From positions 1 through 64,000 of the forward strand of contig JANQRB010000170.1 in assembly GCA_028284775.1 (NCBI GenBank): a DNA stretch of 64,000 nt, given 5' to 3'. The stretch comes from Candidatus Kapaibacterium sp. (GTDB lineage Bacteria; Bacteroidota; Ignavibacteria; Kapaibacteriales; UBA7675). The number at the start of each line of letters is the position of its first letter. Positions within the stretch are counted from its first letter, which is position 1. The translations under genes were made by a program, and so were the position numbers. Positions 7,992 through 16,330 of this stretch are shown piece by piece. The notes beneath the pieces were generated by a model. It saw only the letters and a list, made by a program, of their open reading frames with translations. It had not been told where the DNA came from and searched no databases.

Positions 7992-8858
7992 TCAGAACTG
8001 TACAGTAATAATTTCAATAGTGCTCGGTCCGCTGATCTTCAATTCGACCGGTTCTTCCGGCAATTTGCCGGTGGTATCGATAAGTAATCGCCGTAGCGGC
8101 AAGAGGGAAAATTGAAGGTTTTTACGCACTTCCGTCTTGCACGCATCGCCCTGAGCATTGTGCGCGAGAACTATGTTAATGCTCATTTCGGTTTCCTCGC
8201 CGAATGATCCTACCCCCAGCGACAGGCTAAATTCGTGATCGGTACAACCGCCTTCATAGCTGACACGCACGGTCAGGATATCACAATCGGCTTCCGCTGA
8301 AATGATCGCAAAGGGATCAATGTTGTCTACCGTACTGTCATCTGCGGTAAGCAACTCAGGCAGGGAGAATATTTTGTCGTTGTCTTTGCGGTAGGTCAGC
8401 ACGATGTCTCCGGCCAGACTCTGCGGCGTAATCAGCTGCAGCTGTTTGGTGCTAAGTTCATAGGTTTCAATACCTTGCAACAGCATGAGATAGTCGTCGA
8501 AAAAAGGTACCGGCGAGCAGGCCTGGGCGCGTCGGGTATTGTCGAAGCGGACAGAGTTTCCGTCGGCAACGGCTTTGTAATCAGCTGTGAAGCTCTCACA
8601 GCCGCCAATCCCGCTGACGGTCGAATCGGCGAAGCGCAGCAGGAAATCTTTGAAGGAATCGTTGACGCTCGTCGATACGATCGGATTCTGAACGGCAACG
8701 AGGCGCCAGTCGTCGCCAAGTATTTCCTTGAATGGGTTTAGCGACGCCACCGGTTCATCGGGCAGTCCCGGATCGACAGGATTGATGCTTGTTTCGTTGC
8801 AGGCGCTGCAAAGCAGAATAACGGCGCTCACATAGGCTGTCAGTGCAATATGATTCAT
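7992..8858 (-). CDS. META/HslJ-domain lipoprotein
   Basis: About 288 residues from the ATG at 8858, preceded by GGGGTGG; an in-frame GTG at 8867 is the alternative. A lipoprotein signal ends in LLCSAC. Residues about 45-155 match the META domain of HslJ: DDWRLVAV at the start, the signature GIGGCESFTADY, a DNTRRAQACSP segment and a late TYELSTKQLQL strand. The C-terminal ~130 residues have two cysteines spaced as if disulphide-bonded (ADCDILTVRVSYEGGCTDH) and are not recognised. META domains occur in stress- or secretion-related envelope proteins without enzymatic activity. It may be co-transcribed with the metallopeptidase downstream. Confidence 0.8.
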   Translation of the reverse strand: MNHIALTAYVSAVILLCSACNETSINPVDPGLPDEPVASLNPFKEILGDDWRLVAVQNPIVSTSVNDSFKDFLLRFADSTVSGIGGCESFTADYKAVADGNSVRFDNTRRAQACSPVPFFDDYLMLLQGIETYELSTKQLQLITPQSLAGDIVLTYRKDNDKIFSLPELLTADDSTVDNIDPFAIISAEADCDILTVRVSYEGGCTDHEFSLSLGVGSFGEETEMSINIVLAHNAQGDACKTEVRKNLQFSLLPLRRLLIDTTGKLPEEPVELKISGPSTIEIITVQF

Positions 8859-8927
8859 TGTAACCACCCCATGCAGGAATTGTTCCAGCGTGTCTGTTGT
8901 CGCAGGCTTTGCCTGCAGATGCTCGAA

Positions 8928-10280
8928 TCAGAAGTAAATATTCATTAAGTAACTCACGCCCAGTTTGCCGGTCGTAAAGTAGCTGTCACGCAATTTGTAC
9001 GCCACGGAATTGGCTTCGATGCCCAGCGCCAGGTTCACCCGCTGATCCAGCCTAAGGGCCAGCCCGCTGAAGAGCCGGCCCATCGGCCCGGATCGCGTGC
9101 CCCCGAGCGTTAGCTGTGCATAGGGCCGCAGGCCGCCCAACCAGGATACTTCGTCGCCCTGCAGCTGAAGCAAGCCGCCCAGCCAGACAATACGCGGGTT
9201 GCGGTCAAAGCGTCCGTCGGCTTCGGCAACATACAGCGGGAAGGTCTCCTGCCCCGCTTCCGCCCCCAGAGCGATGTATTCATCCAGCGAATACAGCAGA
9301 CCGACACTCATATTGTTGAACCAGGGCCCGGCGCCGTTCAATCGCAGGTCGCGGTCCGGCAGCCACAACAGTCCGCTGATACCGCGCAATTGCAAAGCCA
9401 GACCGTCAGGCAATTCGCTGCCGGTCAAAACGCCGATGCCGCTAAAGTCATTGAAACCACTCGTGATGGGCCCATCCGCGCCAGACCCCATGACTTCCAT
9501 TGTCATTCTCGAGCTCAGGCCTTTCATCATTGTCGCATGCTGAATCTCGGGCAATACGGCTTCAAGCGCCTCGGCGACTGAGGTAGGATAGTCATTTTCA
9601 ACTGAACCGGCGCTTGACGGAGAAGCTAAACGAGAGTCAGGACCATATTCCGTCGGCAGACCTAATCGCCCTCGAATTCCGACTTGGGTCTGCGGGTTGG
9701 TTGAAATCGCGTCGGCCTCATACTTCGGCTTACTGGTAAGTGATACGGCAGCGAGCAAATCGGCCAGCGAATCAGCCCTGGCCTGCGCCGCAAGCGCCAT
9801 TGCCTTATACTTGTCCTGTCCGTGCACTAAAGAATCTGCCAGACTTCCCTGACTCAATTCATCGCGACTTGCCTGTTGAGAGCGATTGTCCGAGTTGCCG
9901 TGCTGCCAAAGAACGGTGCCAACAATTCCAAGAGCAGCGGCAAGGAGAGCGCCGATGAGCGAACGCAGCATGCCGCCGCCGCTCTTGCCGCTGATCGCCG
10001 GCAAAACGGCGATGCGCTGCGGCGCCGGCGCTGCAAATCCAGCCCGTCTGAACAAGTCATTGCTGAGCGAGGCCGGCGGCGTCGAAGTTCGCCGGTCGTA
10101 TTCCACGGCCGCGCGGAATTGCAAAGCCGTTTGAAACTCCGCCTGCAAGTCGGAATTGCCCGTCATCGCCGCGAAGAGAGTATCGCGCTGGATGCCGTCA
10201 GCTTCGCCGTCCAAAAACAGGTCGATCAGTTCCCTGGGGTCGTATGATTCATGATTCTGCGTCATTGCAGCACCTGCCAT
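8928..10280 (-). CDS. Anti-sigma-like protein with barrel-like C-terminal domain
   Basis: 450 residues; the ATG at 10280 overlaps the sigma factor's stop as TAATG, so translation is coupled (an ATG at 10265 is also possible). Residues about 8-60 (DPRELIDLFLDGEADGIQRD…) resemble the cytoplasmic helices of anti-sigma factors, without zinc ligands. One transmembrane helix (LIGALLAAALGIVGTVLW) lies near residue 115, followed by a low-complexity linker. Residues about 270-450 alternate like an outer-membrane barrel and end in LMNIYF. Similar cytoplasmic helix + TM + barrel-like proteins sit beside ECF sigma genes in Bacteroidetes. Inferred role: membrane-bound inhibitor of the sigma factor encoded just upstream. 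Whether the C-terminal part is a true barrel is uncertain. Confidence 0.7.
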   Translation of the reverse strand: MAGAAMTQNHESYDPRELIDLFLDGEADGIQRDTLFAAMTGNSDLQAEFQTALQFRAAVEYDRRTSTPPASLSNDLFRRAGFAAPAPQRIAVLPAISGKSGGGMLRSLIGALLAAALGIVGTVLWQHGNSDNRSQQASRDELSQGSLADSLVHGQDKYKAMALAAQARADSLADLLAAVSLTSKPKYEADAISTNPQTQVGIRGRLGLPTEYGPDSRLASPSSAGSVENDYPTSVAEALEAVLPEIQHATMMKGLSSRMTMEVMGSGADGPITSGFNDFSGIGVLTGSELPDGLALQLRGISGLLWLPDRDLRLNGAGPWFNNMSVGLLYSLDEYIALGAEAGQETFPLYVAEADGRFDRNPRIVWLGGLLQLQGDEVSWLGGLRPYAQLTLGGTRSGPMGRLFSGLALRLDQRVNLALGIEANSVAYKLRDSYFTTGKLGVSYLMNIYF

Positions 10281-10840
10281 TACTTGCGATATTCTTCGAA
10301 GTAGGGCGCAAGAATATCCCTGATTTTTTTCTTCGCGCGCACAATCCGATTGCGGATCGTTGTCAGCGGCACACCGACGATCGCCGCTATTTCGTTATAG
10401 GACATACCATCGTAAGCTTGCAGCACAAAGGCTTCGCGATGTTCGTCGGGTAAAAGGTCCAGGGCCATTGCGATCAGCCGCGCCAACTCTTTTCTCTCCA
10501 ACGCGCTGTCCACCACGGGAAAGCGCAACTCCTGAAATTCTACTTTGATCGTTTTGGCATCTTTTTTGGCATCAAGACAAAGATTGCGCGCGATGCGAAG
10601 CAGATATGCCGGTACATTCTGAATACTGCGCCGGGCGTCGGCCGTTTTGAGAAAGCGCAGGAAAGTCTCTTGAAACAGATCTTCAGCCCTGACATTTTCA
10701 CCCAACACGCGCCGGCAATACAGATAAATCCGTTGCGAGTGACGCGCATACAGCTCGGCGAAGGCCGCTTCCCGTTCGCCGGACGAGCCCTGCAGCCGTT
10801 CGTACAACTCCACATCACTGTATTCTTCGTTGAATTGCAT
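10280..10840 (-). CDS. ECF-family RNA polymerase sigma factor
   Basis: 186 residues from the ATG at 10840; an in-frame extension to 11041 adds 67 residues that precede the conserved domain and look non-coding. Region 2 is clear (AFAELYARHSQRIYLYCRRV, then RAEDLFQETFLRFLK). Region 4 contains DEHREAFVLQAYDGMSYNEI followed by the recognition-helix segment VPLTTIRNRIVRAKKKIRD. The stop overlaps the next gene's start, typical of a sigma/anti-sigma pair. It probably directs transcription of envelope genes, including its own operon, but no matching -35/-10 pair could be identified. Confidence 0.95.
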   Translation of the reverse strand: MQFNEEYSDVELYERLQGSSGEREAAFAELYARHSQRIYLYCRRVLGENVRAEDLFQETFLRFLKTADARRSIQNVPAYLLRIARNLCLDAKKDAKTIKVEFQELRFPVVDSALERKELARLIAMALDLLPDEHREAFVLQAYDGMSYNEIAAIVGVPLTTIRNRIVRAKKKIRDILAPYFEEYRK

Positions 10841-11052
10841 TCGGATCGTTTCGTGCCGAAAGTAGTGCGCGGGACAGACGTTCACGTCCACAGGCCCTCG
10901 ATTCAACCTGCAATGACTTGAGGCAAGCGCGTTTGATTCACCTCGTCTGCAAATATTTTCGTTTCGCCGGGCCGCAGAGTGCCTTGGACGAAGCTGCCGT
11001 CTGACGCGGCAGGCGGATGACCGGTCGCGCCCAATCATCATGGCCGCCAGTC

Positions 11053-11099
11053 AAAGAAACAAACAAGCCGGACACTGCGCCCTTTCGGCAATATCCGGC
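11053..11099 (-). terminator. Rho-independent terminator
   Basis: Read on the minus strand, GCCGGA…TCCGGC (11099-11067) forms a stem with internal pairing around GAAA, followed by a T-rich run (TTGTTTGTTTCTTT). It lies just past the stop of the small gene at 11120-11347 and separates it from the sigma factor gene. Confidence 0.7.
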
Positions 11100-11119
11100 C
11101 TTGCGAGAGACGAAGACGA

Positions 11120-11347
11120 TCAGGATGTTTGCGTGCTCTCCGTAGCGAGTTGAGCTGCGCTGCGCAGTTCTTCAAAACTATAGACCAGGCCGGCACTTAT
11201 ACCGTTATCTACTCCCTTGACCGATTCGATAACATGGGCGGCGGCACTGATAACGGACTCGTGAACTGCCAGCTTCTGTTGCAATAGTTCCGCCGGTGTA
11301 GCGGCAAGCGCCGCATAGCCGAACAACGGACGGGTCTGCGTACACAT
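11120..11347 (-). CDS. Small hypothetical protein (75 aa)
   Basis: 75 residues with a strong ribosome-binding site (GAAGGAG, 6 bases before the ATG) and its own downstream terminator, so it is likely expressed as a single-gene unit. The sequence is Ala/Leu-rich and amphipathic (AALAATPAELLQQKLAVHES…) with one Cys at position 2 and no signal peptide or transmembrane segment. No family is recognised. No peptide-modifying enzymes or transporters are nearby, so a precursor-peptide role has no support. Confidence 0.55.
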   Translation of the reverse strand: MCTQTRPLFGYAALAATPAELLQQKLAVHESVISAAAHVIESVKGVDNGISAGLVYSFEELRSAAQLATESTQTS

Positions 11348-11815
11348 AGGTACTCCTTCGATTAGCTTGATTTCCTACGAAGTGATTTTGTTAAATCGGA
11401 TAGTTTGCAGCCTGCCCACGACTGCATACCCGGTACCATGCCCAAGGTAGGGAACACTCTCTCGGAATTATCTCTTTAAAGATAATAATTAATCTTCTAT
11501 CGTCTGCGGATTTTCAACGCCGTTAATATAGCGCCTCAGAAAACAACGGACAAGCATTAATAACATTTAACAGCACTTTTTTCACTCCGTCGATCCAAGT
11601 GATCAGAATTATCTCTATCGAGATTAACATAATACTTTTATTCTATAAGAGTGGGCAGCCCTGCCCTGTAAGTTCTACGGGCTTGTCCTGCGTGCAGTAT
11701 TGGAAGACGATTGTCCTCTCAGTTCAGGCCGGTCACTGCCATTTTCTTCCTGCGCGAATAATACCCAAATTGCGTCAAGCTGGAAATCCGCCCACAAGCC
11801 GATACGAGGAATCCC
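11348..11815. promoter_or_regulatory. Photolyase upstream region with palindromes
   Basis: The sequence GAATTATCTCT occurs at 11465-11475 and again at 11606-11616. The first lies in the palindrome ATTATCT-6 bp-AGATAAT (11467-11486); the second in ATCTC-4 bp-GAGAT (11611-11624). The surroundings are AT-rich. A repeated dyad upstream of a photolyase gene is consistent with an operator, possibly of a light- or stress-responsive regulator. The regulator is unknown and this is inference from symmetry alone. No open frame of interest lies here. Confidence 0.35.
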
Positions 11816-13288
11816 GTGCCAGAAAGAGCCGCCGAATCTGTAAGCCTGGTGTGGCTGCGCCGTGATTTGCGCTTGTATGATCACATCCCGTTGGCTCTGG
11901 CTATGGCGGAGCGCGGCGCCGTCCAGCTCTGCTTTGTATTCGACACTGATATTCTTTCGCGCTTCAACAGTCCGACCGACCGCCGGCTGACTTTTTTAGC
12001 GCGTACGCTTTGCCGGCTGAACGAAGAGTTACATTCAAAAGGTGGTGAGCTGCTCGTATTTAAGGGCCGCGCCGTCGACATTGTACCGCGCCTGGTCACG
12101 GCTTTGCGTGCGCGACAGGTGTTTGCCGGCAAAGATTACGAACCGGAGACGATTCAACGCGACGAAGCGGTGGCGCGGCAGCTTAAACAAAGAGATGTGG
12201 CTTTCGTGCAGCCCTGCGATCATCTGCTGCTGCGGCCCGATTCCATTGTGAAAAGCGACGGAACACCCTATAAAGTGTTCACGCCTTTCGCCCGCAAATG
12301 GCGCGAGACGATTGCCGAGCTGCATTTCCGCGACTTCAGCTTCGACGATCGGCAGCGCTACACCCGGCCCGATATGATACGGCCGCTCTTGCGCGACTGC
12401 GATTTGGCAGCGCTTGACCTCGCGGCCGGCCCGGACCAGCTTCTTAAACAAATCGAATACGAGCCGGCGGATATCGACGAATGGCAGGTGGAAGACGCAC
12501 AGCGCCGTCTAAGCGACTTTGCCGCCCGGAAGGCCGCTGCCTACCCGCAGCAGCGCGATCTGTTGGCTGAGGACGGCACAAGCAAACTTTCGCCCTTCCT
12601 GCGCTTTGGACTGCTCTCCATCCGCGATGCCTACCGGCGGGTACTGGCCGCTGCCGGCGACGGCGCCTGGATTAACGAGTTAATCTGGCGCGAGTTTTAC
12701 GCCATGATTTTGTACCGCTTCCCTAGCAGCGCCAGTGAGGAATTTCAGGAGCGCTACCGCGGCCTGCCCTGGCGCCGCTCGCCCGAACTATTCCGCCGCT
12801 TCAGCGAGGGCCGCACCGGCTACCCGATCGTCGACGCGGCAATACGGCAGTTGCTGTCGACAGGCTGGATGCACAACCGGGCGCGTATGATCGTAGCCAG
12901 CTTTTGCTGCAAAGATCTGATGCTCGACTGGCGTCTCGGCGAAGAATTCTTCGCCCGCTATCTGATGGACTACGAACTGGCGTCCAATGTCGGCGGCTGG
13001 CAATGGGCCGCTTCTACCGGAACGGACGCCGCGCCCTACTTTCGTATATTCAATCCCTACCTGCAAAGCAATAAGTTCGACCCCGCCGGCGAGTACATCC
13101 GCCGTTATGTTCCGGAGCTGGCGCATCTTCAGTCGCCCGCCGTACATCAAGGGACAGGCGAGGGCTTGTTTGCCGTCCCTGACTATCCGACGCCGATAGT
13201 CGACCGACGTGAGACCAAAGCTCGCGTGCTGGCAGTATTTAAGCAGACTTCCGCGGATGCCGAAAGCTCCTCGACACTGAAAGCGTGA
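11816..13288 (+). CDS. phr: Deoxyribodipyrimidine photolyase
   Basis: 490 residues, normal for a class I CPD photolyase; GTG start with CGAGGA 6-11 bases upstream. The N-terminal Rossmann-like antenna domain begins SLVWLRRDLRLYDH. The C-terminal helical FAD domain carries WINELIWREFYAMILYRFP, the signature GRTGYPIVDAAIRQLLSTGW, MHNRARMIVASF and the hallmark WQWAASTGTDAAPYFRIFNP. It repairs cyclobutane pyrimidine dimers using blue light with FADH-. A cryptochrome or (6-4) photolyase is less likely given these class I motifs. It is monocistronic, with a palindrome-bearing upstream region (11348-11815). Confidence 0.95.
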   Translation: MPERAAESVSLVWLRRDLRLYDHIPLALAMAERGAVQLCFVFDTDILSRFNSPTDRRLTFLARTLCRLNEELHSKGGELLVFKGRAVDIVPRLVTALRARQVFAGKDYEPETIQRDEAVARQLKQRDVAFVQPCDHLLLRPDSIVKSDGTPYKVFTPFARKWRETIAELHFRDFSFDDRQRYTRPDMIRPLLRDCDLAALDLAAGPDQLLKQIEYEPADIDEWQVEDAQRRLSDFAARKAAAYPQQRDLLAEDGTSKLSPFLRFGLLSIRDAYRRVLAAAGDGAWINELIWREFYAMILYRFPSSASEEFQERYRGLPWRRSPELFRRFSEGRTGYPIVDAAIRQLLSTGWMHNRARMIVASFCCKDLMLDWRLGEEFFARYLMDYELASNVGGWQWAASTGTDAAPYFRIFNPYLQSNKFDPAGEYIRRYVPELAHLQSPAVHQGTGEGLFAVPDYPTPIVDRRETKARVLAVFKQTSADAESSSTLKA

Positions 13289-13550
13289 AACAGGAAAAGT
13301 TAACACCCCGCTCGCCGCCCGGCCTGTCGTGGTGTCGGTCTCATCAAGAATCAGACAGACAAAATCACTAGTGGCAGCCTGACTTGTTACTTTGCCACAG
13401 TTTCGTCTTTGAAAAAAGGCTGAACTTTTAATGCAACCGCGGGTACGCCAGGCAGTAGAATCTCAATTTGATTGACGGAGGGAAAGCGGCTCCGATAATC
13501 TGTTGTCGGAGTCGATCCCAAGAGAATTGCGTATTCCAGGGTGCTCGAAT

Positions 13551-14474
13551 ATGATTATCTCACTTATCGGCCTCGCAGGCCTGGCGGCTTTGAGTTTGTT
13601 TGCGGCGGCAGTTATCGATCTGCGTCGTGCAAAGCTGGCTCCGCAGGAGACCGGCGTCTGGGCTGATACTCTATTGCGGAAACTGCGCGAGCCGGGCGCG
13701 CAAGGCATGATCGTGAACGCCAATCTCATGTACGTACGGCTCTTCGACCTTATCTATGGTGAGAATGCACTGACAAAAAAACGCGTTAAGGCCTCAGTCA
13801 TTTCGAGCCTTGGCTTCCTTGTGATTTTTACATTGTTGATTGGGATTGAACACACGCCCTGGCCGAAACTGCTCGAAGGCTTTGGCAACGGCATCAGCAA
13901 ACTTCAGACCACTTCGGGAATTGAAAACGTCAAAATCTTAATGGGGCTCCTGGTACTTCCGTCGATTCCGGTGTTCGCCAATCTGATACCCGATTTCTAT
14001 TCCTTAATCGAAACGCGAATGGTCCTTAGATGGTCACGCAAAGCCAACGGATTGGGGATTGTCGCTTTGTTTGTGCTTGATCTGATCCTGACAATGATCG
14101 TATTTCTCAGCAGTATCTTTTTGGCGGGGATCCTCATCGGAATCGTCGTCAATCTGCTCGATGGCCGTGACGTGTTCGCTCACCTTCACCTAAACTACGA
14201 TTTTCGCAGCCGTGATATCGAGAAGTTCATTGAAATAATGTTCGCACCGAAGGTCGGATTGGTGTTCGTACTCACGACATTCGTGACTTCCTTTTTCTGG
14301 TTTCTCTTTGTGCTCAGTTTTGGTTTACTGAAAACGCTTCACTCCGTGCCGGCACTGTCCCGCACGCTGCACAGGTTTCTGGCCGGCAGCCGCTTTCCGA
14401 TCCTGCGCCTGACCCTCTGCGCCAACACCGCCCTTGCCATAGTCTTTTTCCTTGCTTTCGCAATAGTGGCCTGA
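13551..14474 (+). CDS. Multi-pass membrane protein of unknown function
   Basis: About 307 residues from the ATG at 13551 (a TTG at 13503 would add 16). The first helix starts right at the new N-terminus (MIISLIGLAGLAALSLFAAAV). Further hydrophobic segments follow at about residues 85-105, 130-150, 180-215, 245-275 and 290-307, giving five to seven transmembrane helices. A loop of about 60 residues after helix 1 contains basic and aromatic residues (RLFDLIYGENALTKKRVKAS). I recognise no family. No neighbour on the same strand suggests a role. Confidence 0.7.
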   Translation: MIISLIGLAGLAALSLFAAAVIDLRRAKLAPQETGVWADTLLRKLREPGAQGMIVNANLMYVRLFDLIYGENALTKKRVKASVISSLGFLVIFTLLIGIEHTPWPKLLEGFGNGISKLQTTSGIENVKILMGLLVLPSIPVFANLIPDFYSLIETRMVLRWSRKANGLGIVALFVLDLILTMIVFLSSIFLAGILIGIVVNLLDGRDVFAHLHLNYDFRSRDIEKFIEIMFAPKVGLVFVLTTFVTSFFWFLFVLSFGLLKTLHSVPALSRTLHRFLAGSRFPILRLTLCANTALAIVFFLAFAIVA

Positions 14475-14530
14475 GATCTGTAGAAGGTTGATTCATCGGA
14501 AGACTGCCCTCCCATGCTCAGCAAGCTCTC

Positions 14531-14688
14531 GGCAGCTGAGCGAAGCCGAAGCCGCCGCACTCCCCCAACTACGAGGCGGCTGAGCGGAGCCGAAGCCACC
14601 GCACTCCCCCAACTAAGAGGCGGCTGAGCGGAGCCGAAGCCACCGCACTCCCCCAACCAAGAGGCGGCTGAGCGAAGCCGAAGCCGCC
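14531..14688. repeat. 44-bp tandem repeat, 3.6 units
   Basis: Units start at 14531, 14575, 14619 and 14663 with a period of exactly 44 bp; the last is partial. Each has the core GGCGGCTGAGCG(A/G)AGCCGAAGCC then ACCGCACTCCCCCAACTA. The core is itself a dyad (GGCGGCT…AGCCGCC), so each unit can form a hairpin. Differences between units are few, indicating recent expansion or homogenisation. It lies 57 bp past the stop of the membrane-protein gene. Confidence 0.85.
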
Positions 14689-14699
14689 ATCACTATACA

Positions 14700-14990
14700 T
14701 CGTCAACAGCAATGCCTACAATAAATCTCGCTCAACACGCACCTGACCTCTAAGCCAACGGGACTGACAAAGTTTCGCAGGCTATTGTTGCGGACCGGGG
14801 CAAGGGCCGACAGACTGATACCATAACAGTTGCGCGTCTGTTGCTACGCAATTCGGAAGCATTAGCCCTGCAGCGTCGCAAGCGGCTGAATAATTATCTG
14901 ATCAGGTCAAAAATCCGATGGCCTTGCGCAACAAAGTACAGCCATGCAGAGTATGGTGGTCGATATGCAAAGCTGAGTTACGTCAGCGAA
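14700..14990 (+). other. Non-coding stretch ahead of an orphan terminator
   Basis: No convincing open frame, but a good plus-strand terminator follows directly and the nearest plus-strand gene ends 516 bp upstream, beyond the tandem repeat. It contains a local dyad, CAGAC…GTCTG near 14811-14840. A small RNA is possible; no known RNA family (tmRNA, SRP RNA, RNase P RNA, tRNA) is recognised. Confidence 0.25.
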
Positions 14991-15030
14991 ATGCCTCCGC
15001 GGCACACCCACGTGGAGGCATTTGTTTGTT
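14991..15030 (+). terminator. Rho-independent terminator
   Basis: ATGCCTCC (14991-14998) pairs with GGAGGCAT (15014-15021), with extra pairing toward the loop, followed by TTTGTTTGTT. It points rightward on the plus strand and lies about 120 bp from the end of the convergent HtpX-like gene. Confidence 0.65.
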
Positions 15031-15138
15031 AATACGGTCGCCATGCCAGTTGTTTAACTCGTCGAAATTCCCGAATCTCTCCTTCGGCGGCACAGAGGCT
15101 TTGCTTCGGAAGCGTGGATCAGGTCTCCAAAAGGCAAG

Positions 15139-16152
15139 CTAATACCAGGTTCCGTTGATATGCCAGCCGGGCCGCAACATAATTCGCGGATAATGAACAG
15201 GGATGCTGATAGTGCCGTCGGCGTCGTGAACCTGCCTGTGGTTTGGCGGGCCCTGACGAAAGCCGCTTAGCTCGCGCAGACGGCGGATGCGCTCCTCGGT
15301 CGGCGGATGTGTGCGCAGGACGGAAGGCTCCGGCACACGGCGGCCGGGCAGAAACAATCGCTCCATCAGTCCGCCCTGCTGGCGCTCGAGCTTAGCCAGC
15401 GCCTGAGCCAGACCGATCGGATCACCGGTCAGGCGGGCGGCTTCTATGTCCGCCTGATACTCGCGTGTCCGGGAAAGAGCCAGTTGCAATAAAGCGCAGA
15501 TGTTAGGGGCGAATATCAGCAGCAGAATCGGAATCAGGGGAATTGAGCTGAGATCCATCAAAAAGAAGGGCAAATACAGGAAAAGCAATATCTGCCCAAA
15601 GAGCGAGAGGGCACTGGTGAGACGCATGATGGTATCAGCGAGGCTCATAACATACATATCATTGTTGCGAATATGCGATACCTCATGCGCCAGCACAGCG
15701 GCAAGCTCCCGATAGGAAAGCGAGCGTAGCAGACCATCGGTCAATCCCAGGGCCGCCTCGTGCTTTTTGCCGACCACGAAGGCATTTAACATCCGGCTGG
15801 GAATGTAAAAAACGTCGGGCATGCGGTCGAGGCCCGCTCTCCGCGTCAATTCGCGCAGCAAGGCAAACAAATCCTGCGCCTCGCTTTCTCGAATGCGCCG
15901 TGCCTTGTACATACGCAGAACCCAGCGCGATGAGACACGCGAGGTGAATACGAAGAAAGCGATCCCGACGATTAACATGATCAGGACGCCGTCCGCAAGC
16001 GGCAGCGCCCAGCCGAGCAACGCGAGGATGCCGATCATTCCACCGAGCATCAACACAGTCTGCAGCCAGTTCTGCCGCTGATGACTCTTGATGAGCTCTT
16101 GCTTAATGCGGTTTTGCATAGCTCTGCTGTTGATGAGAACCTGAATCTTCAT
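15139..16152 (-). CDS. htpX: HtpX-like M48 membrane metalloprotease
   Basis: 337 residues. Two N-terminal transmembrane helices (WLQTVLMLGGMIGILALLGW and VLIMLIVGIAFFVF) precede a cytoplasmic catalytic domain with the zinc motif HEVSH (156-160) and third ligand Glu231 in REYQADIEAARLTG. A second hydrophobic pair (about 180-225) lies between them. The C-terminal THPPTEERIRRLREL is a conserved HtpX/Ste24 element. HtpX degrades misfolded inner-membrane proteins alongside FtsH. The N-terminal 28 residues before the first helix are longer than in E. coli HtpX. It is a second M48-type enzyme besides the lipoprotein at 6944. Confidence 0.9.
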   Translation of the reverse strand: MKIQVLINSRAMQNRIKQELIKSHQRQNWLQTVLMLGGMIGILALLGWALPLADGVLIMLIVGIAFFVFTSRVSSRWVLRMYKARRIRESEAQDLFALLRELTRRAGLDRMPDVFYIPSRMLNAFVVGKKHEAALGLTDGLLRSLSYRELAAVLAHEVSHIRNNDMYVMSLADTIMRLTSALSLFGQILLFLYLPFFLMDLSSIPLIPILLLIFAPNICALLQLALSRTREYQADIEAARLTGDPIGLAQALAKLERQQGGLMERLFLPGRRVPEPSVLRTHPPTEERIRRLRELSGFRQGPPNHRQVHDADGTISIPVHYPRIMLRPGWHINGTWY

Positions 16153-16330
16153 TGTTCGTTCCGCCGGACGGAGCGACAGTAAACCCTCCTATACACGGAT
16201 TGACGACCGGGCATATTTTAATGCAGGCGAAGACTGCGACCAAAGCACACAGAAGTACGTAGCATATTCTTATATACTGGTTATTCAACCGATGAATTCC
16301 GCGAAGCGAAGACCGGGCCAAACGCTCAAC

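Noticed and set aside
11120..11347. Ribosomally made peptide precursor
   Set aside because: No modification enzyme, protease or exporter gene is nearby, and the sequence lacks a leader cleavage motif or a distinctive core.
14531..14688. Possible CRISPR array
   Set aside because: The 44-bp repeats abut directly, so there are no spacers, and no cas genes are present.
14700..14990. tRNA, tmRNA, SRP RNA or RNase P RNA
   Set aside because: Searched by eye for CCA ends, conserved core motifs and cloverleaf folds; none was found.
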